Of a DNA stretch of 64,000 nucleotides, positions 32,287-41,055 are shown one piece after another. Below the pieces are notes generated by a model that was not told the origin of the DNA, searched no databases, and was given only the letters and a program-made list of their open reading frames with translations. The stretch comes from Nocardia anocheti. Lineage in GTDB: Bacteria; Actinomycetota; Actinomycetes; Mycobacteriales; Mycobacteriaceae. Every line of letters starts with the position of its first letter. Position 1 is the stretch's first letter. The stretch spans positions 410,911-474,910 of the forward strand of contig NZ_JAQQFV010000007.1 in assembly GCF_029675105.1 (NCBI RefSeq), given 5' to 3'. A program made the position numbers and the translations under genes.

Positions 32287-33527
32287 ATCCCTGGTTCGAG
32301 ACCGTCGCCGAAGCGCAGCGCCGCGCCCGCAAGCGGTTGCCGAAATCGGTGTACGGCGCGCTGATCGCGGGCTCCGAACGCGGCCAGACCATCGAGGACA
32401 ACCAGACCGCCTTCACCGAACTCGGCTTCGCCCCGCACTGCGCGGGCCCGATCGGCGAGCGCGATCAGTCCACCACCGTGCTCGGACAGTCGATCTCGAT
32501 GCCAGTGCTCATCTCGCCGACCGGCGTGCAGGCCGTGCACCCCGACGGCGAGGTGGCCGTGGCCCGCGCCGCCGCCGCGCGCGGAATCGCCATGGGGCTC
32601 AGCTCGTTCGCGAGCAAGCCGGTCGAGGAGGTCGTCGCGGCCAATCCGTCGACCTTCTTCCAGCTGTACTGGTGTGGCGACAAGGACCAGATCCTGGAGC
32701 GGATGGGTCGGGCGAAGGCGGCCGGTGCGGTCGGCTTGATCCTCACCCTGGACTGGTCGTTCTCGCACGGGCGCGACTGGGGCAGCCCGGTGATCCCGGA
32801 GACGCTGAACCTGCGCGCCATGATGAAGTTCGCGCCGCAGACCCTCGCGCGCCCGCGCTGGCTGGCCACCTACCTGCGCTCGGGCAGCATCCCCGACCTG
32901 ACCGCCCCGAACATGGCCGTCGGCGGCGGCGCGGCGCCCGGCTTCTTCGGCGCCTACGGCGAGTGGATGCAGACCCCCGCCCCGGACTGGGACGACGTGG
33001 CCTGGATCTGCGCGCAGTGGGACGGTCCGGTGCTGCTCAAGGGCGTCATGCGGGTCGACGACGCGCTGCGCGCCGTCGACGCGGGCGTGGCGGGCATCTC
33101 GGTGTCCAACCACGGCGGCAACAACCTCGACGGCACCCCCGCCGCCATCCGCGCGCTGCCGGTGCTCGCCGACGCGGTGGGCGACCAGATCGAGGTGCTC
33201 CTCGACGGCGGCATCCGCCGCGGCAGCGACGTGGTCAAGGCCGTGGCGCTGGGTGCGCGCGCCGTGCTGATCGGTCGCGCCTACCTGTGGGGTCTGGCCG
33301 CCAACGGTCAGGCCGGGGTGGAGAACGTCCTCGACATCCTGCGCGGCGGCATCGACTCGGCCCTGCTGGGCCTGCGCAAGACCTCGGTCACCGACCTGAC
33401 CCGTGACGACATCGTCGTCCCGGCCGGTTTCGAACGCGCGTTGGGGGTGCCTTCGGGGGAAAACCATTCCGGTAAACGGGATTTCACGAATACCGAGGAG
33501 GTCGTCGGCGCCGCGTCCGCTGGCTAG
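32283..33527 (+). CDS. mftD: Mycofactocin maturase MftD (FMN-dependent)
   Basis: A 414-residue FMN-dependent alpha-hydroxy-acid-oxidase-like protein that deaminates AHDP to the redox-active keto form (premycofactocin). It matches mycobacterial MftD along its length: WFETVAEAQRRARKRLPKSVYGALIAGSE at the N-terminus, LISPTGVQAVHPDGE near 77, FSHGRDWGSP near 160, and SNHGGNNLDGTP and LLDGGIRRGSDVVKA near 275-320. A Ser/Asn-rich C-terminal extension of roughly 25 residues follows the usual end. ATG 32283 overlaps the mftE stop by 4 nt. The product needs substrate from MftABC encoded elsewhere. Confidence 0.94.
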   Translation: MNPWFETVAEAQRRARKRLPKSVYGALIAGSERGQTIEDNQTAFTELGFAPHCAGPIGERDQSTTVLGQSISMPVLISPTGVQAVHPDGEVAVARAAAARGIAMGLSSFASKPVEEVVAANPSTFFQLYWCGDKDQILERMGRAKAAGAVGLILTLDWSFSHGRDWGSPVIPETLNLRAMMKFAPQTLARPRWLATYLRSGSIPDLTAPNMAVGGGAAPGFFGAYGEWMQTPAPDWDDVAWICAQWDGPVLLKGVMRVDDALRAVDAGVAGISVSNHGGNNLDGTPAAIRALPVLADAVGDQIEVLLDGGIRRGSDVVKAVALGARAVLIGRAYLWGLAANGQAGVENVLDILRGGIDSALLGLRKTSVTDLTRDDIVVPAGFERALGVPSGENHSGKRDFTNTEEVVGAASAG

Positions 33528-33575
33528 GATCGCTTGCGGCCGTCGGACCGGCGGCCGCGAACGGGAGGGGGAGTC

Positions 33576-34103
33576 GTGGACGTGGCAGCGAGCGAGCGGG
33601 ATCGGCGCGGCCGGATCATGAAGTCGCGCAGGGTGTCCTACACCCTGCCCGCCGTGGTGGCGATGGCGCTGGTGTCGGCGGGCTGTGCCACCACCCAGCA
33701 TCCGGCCCAGCGGGCGGCGACCACCACGGTCACCACCACGACCAAACCGCCGATCACCACGACGACCACCCCGCGGCCGACGACGACCACCCGCACCCCG
33801 ACGTCGACGACCACCGCCCAGCCCACCGCCGTCGGGATCTGCCTCGACACCACCACCAACACCCGCGTGGTCGACAGTCAGTGCGACACCTCCGACATCA
33901 GGTACTCGCGGTTCTGGTACCAGCACACCGACACGCTGCTCTATCCCGCCGTCGGGGCCGCGGTGGCCCTGGCCGCCGGGAGTTTCCTGCGCCCGACCGG
34001 GGGCACCGTGCACGACCGGGGCGCGCCGGTCGAGGGCGGCACCATCACCCGTGGCGGACTCGGTTCCAGCCGCCCGGACACCGGCGGGTCGGGCGGGTCC
34101 TGA
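33576..34103 (+). CDS. Putative lipoprotein with Thr/Pro-rich linker
   Basis: A 175-residue exported protein of unknown function. A basic n-region and hydrophobic core (SYTLPAVVAMALVSAGC) end in a lipobox-like SAGC, with Ser instead of Leu at -3. About 40 residues of nearly pure Thr, Pro and Arg follow, the kind of flexible wall-spanning stretch common in actinobacterial surface proteins. After that comes a short domain with two Cys (CLDTTTN, QCDTSD) and a hydrophobic segment (LYPAVGAAVALAAGSFL). GTG 33576 is preferred because GGAGGGGGA lies just upstream; ATG 33618 is an alternative. It begins 48 nt after mftD and may be co-transcribed. Confidence 0.7.
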   Translation: MDVAASERDRRGRIMKSRRVSYTLPAVVAMALVSAGCATTQHPAQRAATTTVTTTTKPPITTTTTPRPTTTTRTPTSTTTAQPTAVGICLDTTTNTRVVDSQCDTSDIRYSRFWYQHTDTLLYPAVGAAVALAAGSFLRPTGGTVHDRGAPVEGGTITRGGLGSSRPDTGGSGGS

Positions 34104-34118
34104 CCCGGTCGGAGGCGC

Positions 34119-34649
34119 TCAGGCCGGGTCCGGGGAGGGCTCTCCGGGTTGCCCGGCGTGGCGGCCCCGGCCGGTGGGGGTGAAGCCGACCCCGGTGCTG
34201 CGGTGGTGGTCGACGAGGACGTCGTAGATCTCGGCCAGCGCGGCGAGCTGGTTGCGGTCCAGGACATCGATCATGTGTTTGCGCACGCTGCGCACATGCG
34301 CGGGCGCGGCGGTGGTGAGCAACTGACCGCCCGCGGTGGTGAGCCGGGCGACGGTGCGGCGCGCGTCGTGCGGCATCGTCTCGCGCGAGACCAGGCCGCG
34401 CTTCTGCATGCGGGTGATCTGATGCGAGAGCCTGCTCTGCGACCACTCCAGCGCCCCGGCCAGGTCGGCGAAGGTCAGCCGCTGACCCGGCGCGTCGGCC
34501 AGATAGACCAGCACCGAGTATTCGACATAGCTCAGATTGGCCGCCCGGCCCGCGTCGCGTCCGATCGCCGCGGCGATCAGGTCGCGGGTTCGCACGTAGC
34601 CGAGCCAGGCGCGCATTTCGACATCATCGAGCCACTGTGGATCCGTCAC
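34119..34649 (-). CDS. MarR-family transcriptional regulator
   Basis: A 176-residue winged-helix regulator. LSYVEYSVLVYLADAPGQRLTFADLAGALEWSQSRLSHQITRM (about residues 40-83) is the recognition region. The wing RGLVSRETMPHDARRTVARLTTAGG carries the typical DxRR. GTG 34649 has GGAG 7 nt upstream. It is divergent from the fumarase gene and a TTG...CAA-type palindrome lies in the shared 259-bp space. Its target and ligand are unknown; fumarase or itself are candidates. Confidence 0.88.
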   Translation of the reverse strand: MTDPQWLDDVEMRAWLGYVRTRDLIAAAIGRDAGRAANLSYVEYSVLVYLADAPGQRLTFADLAGALEWSQSRLSHQITRMQKRGLVSRETMPHDARRTVARLTTAGGQLLTTAAPAHVRSVRKHMIDVLDRNQLAALAEIYDVLVDHHRSTGVGFTPTGRGRHAGQPGEPSPDPA

Positions 34650-34734
34650 GATCGAGCTCCAGATTCTCCGGTGCAGGCTTCGGGGTGGAACGGTGCACGC
34701 CCGCCACCGTCCGGAGAATGGGTAGCACCGTTTG

Positions 34735-34750
34735 GGTTGAACGTGCAACC
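34735..34750. repeat. Inverted repeat, candidate MarR operator
   Basis: GGTTG, 6 bp, CAACC; the inner part reads TTGAACGTGCAA, resembling TTGN...NCAA sites bound by MarR proteins. It lies about 85 bp upstream of the marR start and about 160 bp from the fumarase start. Arms are only 5 bp, so it may be chance. Confidence 0.35.
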
Positions 34751-34908
34751 TCGACCTTGGTTCGGCTCGACCGCCGCACGTCACAAAGGGTCGCCTTACC
34801 TGCGGCGCTGTGTCGGTGGGTCGATAGGCTTCGCTCTGCTTTTGTGACCAGCCCCGGCTGGTGCTCCGCCGTGATGCGGTGCCCGCCCTGCCCGAAGGAG
34901 TGCGATCC

Positions 34909-36585
<1,677 letters not shown>

Positions 36586-36592
36586 CCGGTGA

Positions 36593-36622
36593 CCTGTCGC
36601 GTGTAAGGTGACGCGCGACAGG
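36593..36622 (+). terminator. Hairpin after the fumarase gene
   Basis: CCTGTCGCG (36593-36601), 12-nt loop, CGCGACAGG (36614-36622): perfect 9-bp GC-rich stem, 8 bp after the fumarase stop, with no T-run. It may be an intrinsic terminator of the T-poor actinobacterial kind, or an operator for the kinase gene starting at 36648. Confidence 0.5.
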
Positions 36623-36647
36623 ACACGCCAGGGTGACGGGGGTTCGG

Positions 36648-38024
36648 ATGACAGCCACCGGGGTTCCTGGCGGGCGGATGGCACGCGGTGCCAAGCTGGG
36701 CCAGCTCGCCGCTGGTCAGGCGATGCGCGGGGTCGGTCGGCGGCTGTCGATGATCGGGCGCACCGACGAAGCCCGGCAGGTGCTGGCCGAACGCTCGGCC
36801 ATGACCGCCGCCCAGCAGATCGTCGCGGTGCTCGGCAGCATGAAGGGCTCGGCGATGAAGCTGGGCCAGATGGCCTCGGTACTGGACCTGGACTTCGTCC
36901 CCGAGATCCACCGCGAGCAGTTCCGCGAGCAGTTGGCCGCCCTGCGGGACCAGGCCCCGGCGGTGCCGTTCCCCAAGATCCGCCGGGTGCTCGAGGACGA
37001 TCTCGGGCCCATGGGCCGGGTGTTCGCCGAGTTCGACGAGACGGCGATCGCGGCCGCCTCGATCGGCCAGGTGCACCGGGCGCGGCTGCGCGACGGCCGC
37101 GAGGTGGCGGTCAAGATCAAGTACCCCGGTGTCGAGCGCGCCGTGCACGCCGATATCGGCAATCTGGAATTCCTCGGCAAGATGGGCCGCTCGGTGCTGC
37201 CCAGCGTGGCCGACACCGGCGTACTCGACGAGATCGCCAACAATCTGCGCAGCGAACTGGACTACCTGCGCGAGGCCCGCACCCAGCACCGGGTCGCCCA
37301 GCGCTATCGCGGCCACCCGCTGGTCCAGATCCCCGACGCGATCGCCGAGCACTGCTCGCACAATGTGCTGGTCACCGAGTTCGTCGACGCGCGCCCCTTC
37401 GCGCACATGCAGACCCTGCCCGACGCGGACCGCGACCGGATCGGCGAGCTGATCTACCGCTTCTACATCGGCACCCTCTTCGCCGAATACGAGTTCTGCG
37501 GTGACCCGCATCCGGGCAATGTGCTGCTCGCCGCCGACGGCCGACTCGCCTTCGTCGACTTCGGGCTCTACAACGAAATGGACCCCGTCCACGTCGATTT
37601 CGAGCGGTCGTGCCTGCGCGCGGCCGCCGAGGGGCGCCCCGAGGACCTGTACGCGGCCTGGGTCGAACGCGGCATCATCGACCCGGAGGCCGGAGTCACC
37701 GTCGAGGAATGCGAGGCCTACGTCTGGGCGGTGACCGGCTGGCATCTGCTCGACGAGCGGGTCACCATCACCCCCGAACTGGCCACCGGTGCCGTGCTGC
37801 TCGCCGTGGACCCGCGTTCCTCGGAATTCCAGGGCATGCACCGCCAGTTCCTGCCGCCCGAACACATCTTCTCCCGCCGCGCCGACCTGTTCACCTTCGC
37901 CACCCTCGGCCAGCTGCGCGTCACCGCGAACTGGCACCTGCTGGCCCGGGAATGGCTCTACGGCGAGCAGGCGCACACCGAGATCGGCCGCGAATTCGAG
38001 CGGTGGCGGCGTCGCGCGCGCTGA
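36648..38024 (+). CDS. ABC1/UbiB-family atypical kinase
   Basis: A 458-residue ABC1 (ADCK/UbiB) protein. The family's KxGQ segment is GSAMKLGQMASVLD near residue 70, the Ala-rich loop is AIAAASIGQVHRARL, the catalytic Lys is in VAVKIKYPG, and the catalytic loop FCGDPHPGNVLL with AFVDFG near 300 is complete. Such kinases support quinone or other isoprenoid-lipid metabolism; in actinobacteria a menaquinone role is plausible but unproven. ATG 36648 is preferred over in-frame GTG 36633 because it matches the usual N-terminal length and has a G-rich site before it. Nothing nearby identifies its substrate. Confidence 0.88.
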   Translation: MTATGVPGGRMARGAKLGQLAAGQAMRGVGRRLSMIGRTDEARQVLAERSAMTAAQQIVAVLGSMKGSAMKLGQMASVLDLDFVPEIHREQFREQLAALRDQAPAVPFPKIRRVLEDDLGPMGRVFAEFDETAIAAASIGQVHRARLRDGREVAVKIKYPGVERAVHADIGNLEFLGKMGRSVLPSVADTGVLDEIANNLRSELDYLREARTQHRVAQRYRGHPLVQIPDAIAEHCSHNVLVTEFVDARPFAHMQTLPDADRDRIGELIYRFYIGTLFAEYEFCGDPHPGNVLLAADGRLAFVDFGLYNEMDPVHVDFERSCLRAAAEGRPEDLYAAWVERGIIDPEAGVTVEECEAYVWAVTGWHLLDERVTITPELATGAVLLAVDPRSSEFQGMHRQFLPPEHIFSRRADLFTFATLGQLRVTANWHLLAREWLYGEQAHTEIGREFERWRRRAR

Positions 38025-38132
38025 ATTCCCCACGGACGCATCGGTTTTCGTGCTGTGATCCGCTCGATCGGCATCGACGTGGGGTGATCCCGGCCTGGTG
38101 GGGCCGCGGGGCCGGGGCCGCCGACCGGCCGA

Positions 38133-38138
38133 TAGACT
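38133..38138 (+). promoter_or_regulatory. -10 element for leaderless DD-carboxypeptidase transcript
   Basis: TAGACT ends 7 nt before ATG 38146. No Shine-Dalgarno sequence lies between, so transcription should begin at or next to the start codon. Confidence 0.5.
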
Positions 38139-38145
38139 TCCGCCT

Positions 38146-38661
38146 ATGACGACTGCGCTCGGCCGCGTGGCCGACCGGATCCTGGTGACGGCCGCCGCCG
38201 TCGCGACGGCGGCCACGCTCGGCGCCGGTCTGGCCGACGCGCAACCCGGCGCGGGCCCGCGCGAACAGTCGCAATCGGCCGCGGGCACCGAGGGCCTCGA
38301 CCCCGCCCTGGCCGCCGCCTACACCCTCGCCGAGCAGCAGGCCCACGCCGAGGGCGTCCCGCTCTCGATCACCTCCGGCTACCGCACCCCCGAACAGCAG
38401 GAACAGCTGTGGCAGGACGGCCTGGCCACCTACGGCGACCCCGCCGAAGCCCGCCGCTGGGTCCTGCCCCCCGCCGAATCCACCCACGTCTCCGGCCACG
38501 CCATCGACGTCGGCCCCCAGGTCGGCGCCCACTGGCTCGAGACCAACGGCAACCGCTGGGGCCTGTGCCGGACCTTCGACAACGAATGGTGGCACTTCGA
38601 GTTGGTCACCGTGCCGGGCACGCCGTGCCCGCCCACCGTGCCCGACGCCAGCATGCGCTGA
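38146..38661 (+). CDS. Secreted M15/VanY-type D-alanyl-D-alanine carboxypeptidase
   Basis: A 171-residue zinc peptidase acting on peptidoglycan stem peptides outside the membrane. A signal peptide (basic start, hydrophobic core around residues 12-30, cleavage at LADAQP) is followed by the M15 fold. Its zinc ligands are in STHVSGHAIDVG (the SxHxxGxAxD motif) and in EWWHFE near the end. ITSGYRTPEQQEQLW near residue 66 is also typical. ATG 38146 has a -10 hexamer 7 nt upstream and no ribosome-binding site, suggesting leaderless translation. No vanHAX genes are nearby, so this is a housekeeping cell-wall enzyme rather than glycopeptide resistance. Confidence 0.88.
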   Translation: MTTALGRVADRILVTAAAVATAATLGAGLADAQPGAGPREQSQSAAGTEGLDPALAAAYTLAEQQAHAEGVPLSITSGYRTPEQQEQLWQDGLATYGDPAEARRWVLPPAESTHVSGHAIDVGPQVGAHWLETNGNRWGLCRTFDNEWWHFELVTVPGTPCPPTVPDASMR

Positions 38662-38716
38662 CCCGGTATCGACGCGGGGGCCGGACGTTGTGGTCCGGCC
38701 CCGTGTCGAGCTGACC

Positions 38717-39853
38717 TCAGCGCAGGGCGGCGAAGAAGGTCCTGATGTCGGCCACGTGCGCGGTCGGTTCCTCCATGGCCACGAAGTGGTTGCCGGGGTT
38801 GCCCTCGGGCCAGTGGGTGATCTTGTTGTCGCGTTCGGCGAGCTTGCGCATCAGCGGTGACCCGCCGCCGTAGACGCCGGTCGGCACGAGGTGCTGGCCG
38901 ACGGGCCAGCCGAAACCGCCGTCGCGCAGGCCCTCGTACATCGGCCACGACGAGCTGCCCGTGGTCTGGGTGAACCAGTACAGCGCCACATTGGTGAGGA
39001 TGTGGTCGCGGTCGATCACGTCCTCGGCCAGGTCGGCCATCGGGGTGAACTCCTGGAACTTGTGCATCATCCAGGCCAGCAGGGCCACCGGGGAATCGTT
39101 CCAGCCCAGCGCGAAGGTCTGCGGCGCCGCCTTCAGCAGGGCGTGATGGTCGACGCCGCCGGTCATCCACTGCTGCATCTCGTCCCACTGCGCGCGGTCC
39201 TCGGCCGTCATCGTCGGCACGTCGGCCTCGATCGGCATGCCGATCCCGCCGTCGAGGTGGACGCCGATCACGTGCTCGGGGGCGGCCAGGGCGAGCTCCG
39301 GGGCGATGTAGGCGCCGAGGTCGCCGCCCTGGGTGCCGTAGCGGTCGTAGCCGAGCCGGTCCATGAGGGTCGCCCACATCCGGGCCACCCGCGCCGTCGT
39401 CATCCCGGACTCGGTCGGGGCGGCGGAGAAGGCGAAGCCGGGCACCGAGGGTACGACCACGTGGAAGGCGAGCGCCGGGTCGAGTCCGTGGGCGCGGGGA
39501 TCGGTGAGCGGGCCGATGACGCGGGTGAACTCGACGAACGAGTTCGGCCAGCCGTGGGTGAGCAGCAGCGGCACCGCGTCGGGCTCGGGGGAGCGGACGT
39601 GGACGAAATGCACGTCGAGACCGTCGATCTCGGTCAGGAACTGGGGGAAGGCATTGAGCGTGGTTTCCTGTGCGCGCCAATCGAACTCGGTCGCCCAGTA
39701 GTGCGCCAGCTCGCGCAAGTAGTGCGCGGGCACCCCGCGCTCCCATCCTTCGCCCGGCAGCTGCGCGGCCCAGCGGCTGCGGGTGAGCCGGTCGGTCAGA
39801 TCGTCGATGTCGGCCTGCGGGATGTCGATGCGGAACGGGCGAACAGTGCTCAT
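38717..39853 (-). CDS. Epoxide hydrolase (alpha/beta hydrolase with EHN domain)
   Basis: A 378-residue microsomal-type epoxide hydrolase. An N-terminal EHN lid region (FRIDIPQADIDDLTDRL, RSRWAAQLPGEGWERG) precedes the alpha/beta-hydrolase core. The oxyanion hole is HGWPNSF near residue 100, the nucleophile Asp is in QGGDLGAY near 179, and the catalytic His is in GNHFVAMEEP near 357. It opens epoxides to diols through a covalent ester. ATG 39853 has GAGGAG 9 nt upstream. It is divergent from a WYL regulator, with a perfect palindrome between them, so it is probably that regulator's target. Confidence 0.9.
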   Translation of the reverse strand: MSTVRPFRIDIPQADIDDLTDRLTRSRWAAQLPGEGWERGVPAHYLRELAHYWATEFDWRAQETTLNAFPQFLTEIDGLDVHFVHVRSPEPDAVPLLLTHGWPNSFVEFTRVIGPLTDPRAHGLDPALAFHVVVPSVPGFAFSAAPTESGMTTARVARMWATLMDRLGYDRYGTQGGDLGAYIAPELALAAPEHVIGVHLDGGIGMPIEADVPTMTAEDRAQWDEMQQWMTGGVDHHALLKAAPQTFALGWNDSPVALLAWMMHKFQEFTPMADLAEDVIDRDHILTNVALYWFTQTTGSSSWPMYEGLRDGGFGWPVGQHLVPTGVYGGGSPLMRKLAERDNKITHWPEGNPGNHFVAMEEPTAHVADIRTFFAALR

Positions 39854-39901
39854 GGGGTCGAACTCCTCGATCTCGTCGGTGTGACATCGACACTAGAAGT
39901 C

Positions 39902-39926
39902 ATCTAGGACAGTTCCGGTCCTAGAT
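39902..39926. promoter_or_regulatory. Perfect palindrome, probable WYL-regulator operator
   Basis: ATCTAGGAC, 7 bp, GTCCTAGAT: 9-bp arms without mismatch in the 92-bp space between the divergent epoxide hydrolase and regulator genes, 19 bp before the regulator start codon. This is the strongest inverted repeat among the intergenic regions I examined. Confidence 0.65.
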
Positions 39927-39945
39927 ATGGGAGAGAATTCTGACC

Positions 39946-40917
39946 ATGACCGACACCGCCGCCCGCCTGCTCCGCTTGCTGTCCCTGTTGCAGACGCCGC
40001 GTGAATGGCCGGGCAGCGAACTGGCCGCGCGCCTGGGCGTCACCGATCGCACGGTGCGCCGCGATGTGGAACGGCTGCGCGAACTCGGCTACCCGGTGCT
40101 CGCGGCCATGGGCGCGACCGGGGGATACCGCCTCACCGCGGGCTCGGCGCTGCCGCCGCTGGTGCTCGATGAAGAGGAAGCCGTCGCGGTGGCGGTGGGC
40201 CTGCGGGTGGCCACCGGCCAGGCCGTCGCGGGCATCGAGGACGCGTCGGTGCGCGCGCTGACCAAACTCGAACAGGTGCTGCCCGCGAAGCTGCGCCGTC
40301 GGGTGCGCACGATCGGGTCGGCGGTCGCGGTGCGGGTCGGCGACGGCCCGACGGTCGACCCGGAACTGCTCACCACCCTCGCCGCCGCCGTGAGCAATCG
40401 GGAACGCCTGCGCTTCGACTACCGGGACGCGGCGGGTACCGCCTCCCGACGGCACGCGGAGCCGCTCGGCGTCGTCGCCTCGGGCAGACGCTGGTACCTC
40501 GTCGCCTACGACCTCGACCGCGACGCCTGGCGCGGCTACCGCGCCGACCGGATCGAGAATCCCCGCCCCACCGGCGCCCGTGTACTCGCGAGGGATCTCC
40601 CCGCCGCCGACCCGGCCGACTACATCGCCGGACGCCGAACCGACTGGGCTACACCGGAATACCGCGCCGAAGTCGCCATCGACGCGCCGATCCAGCGCGT
40701 CGCCGGACGACTCGGCGAGGAACCGGGCACCCTCGTCGCCGACAGCGACACCACCTGCCGCCTCACCGGCACCCGCGACGACGACCCCGCCTGGCTGGCC
40801 GCCCGCCTGACCACTCTGGGCGTTGCGTTCCACGTCCACGACGGCCCCGAACTCGTCACCCACCTCCGCGCCCTCAGCACCCGCCTCACCCAGGCCCTCA
40901 CCCCGCCGGACCCGTGA
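39946..40917 (+). CDS. YafY/PafC-type HTH-WYL transcriptional regulator
   Basis: A 323-residue regulator. The winged HTH is at the start (SELAARLGVTDRTVRRDVERLRELGYPV, residues about 24-51) and the WYL domain in the middle: RLRFDYRDAAGTASRRHAEPLGVVASGRRWYLVAYD, about residues 156-190. A C-terminal WCX-like extension follows. WYL domains sense nucleic acids or small ligands. ATG 39946 follows GGGAGAG. The gene most likely controls the divergent epoxide hydrolase. A 70-bp non-coding stretch and a decayed repeat follow before jetC. Confidence 0.88.
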   Translation: MTDTAARLLRLLSLLQTPREWPGSELAARLGVTDRTVRRDVERLRELGYPVLAAMGATGGYRLTAGSALPPLVLDEEEAVAVAVGLRVATGQAVAGIEDASVRALTKLEQVLPAKLRRRVRTIGSAVAVRVGDGPTVDPELLTTLAAAVSNRERLRFDYRDAAGTASRRHAEPLGVVASGRRWYLVAYDLDRDAWRGYRADRIENPRPTGARVLARDLPAADPADYIAGRRTDWATPEYRAEVAIDAPIQRVAGRLGEEPGTLVADSDTTCRLTGTRDDDPAWLAARLTTLGVAFHVHDGPELVTHLRALSTRLTQALTPPDP

Positions 40918-40987
40918 GCACCGGCCGGTCGACGTACCGGCGCCACGTCTCGTGCGCGCGCCCCGCGATCGCGGCGACCGGATCGGG

Positions 40988-41055
40988 TCAGCTGTCCGTC
41001 GCAGGTCCGTCCGGTATGCCCTCCGGGTGAGTCCACCCGCCGCGGTGTCGGAGTG
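40988..41055 (-). pseudogene. Decayed tandem copy of the jetC 3' end
   Basis: These 68 bases directly follow the jetC stop codon and align to the last 69 bases of jetC (41056-41124). Aligned by hand, the first 45 columns show 35 identities, 9 mismatches and 1 gap; similarity continues more weakly to the boundary. Both units begin with TCA (the reverse of TGA). The single-base deletion puts the copy out of frame. It is a non-coding remnant of a duplication or of a second jetC-like gene. Confidence 0.65.

Noticed and set aside
33715..33830. Short tandem repeats resembling a CRISPR or minisatellite
   Set aside because: The repetition comes from Thr/Pro codons (ACC, ACG, CCG) in a lipoprotein linker. 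There are no spaced identical repeats.
38146..38661. Glycopeptide (vancomycin) resistance gene vanY
   Set aside because: The M15 fold is right, but no vanHAX or vanRS genes are near. It looks like a housekeeping cell-wall enzyme.
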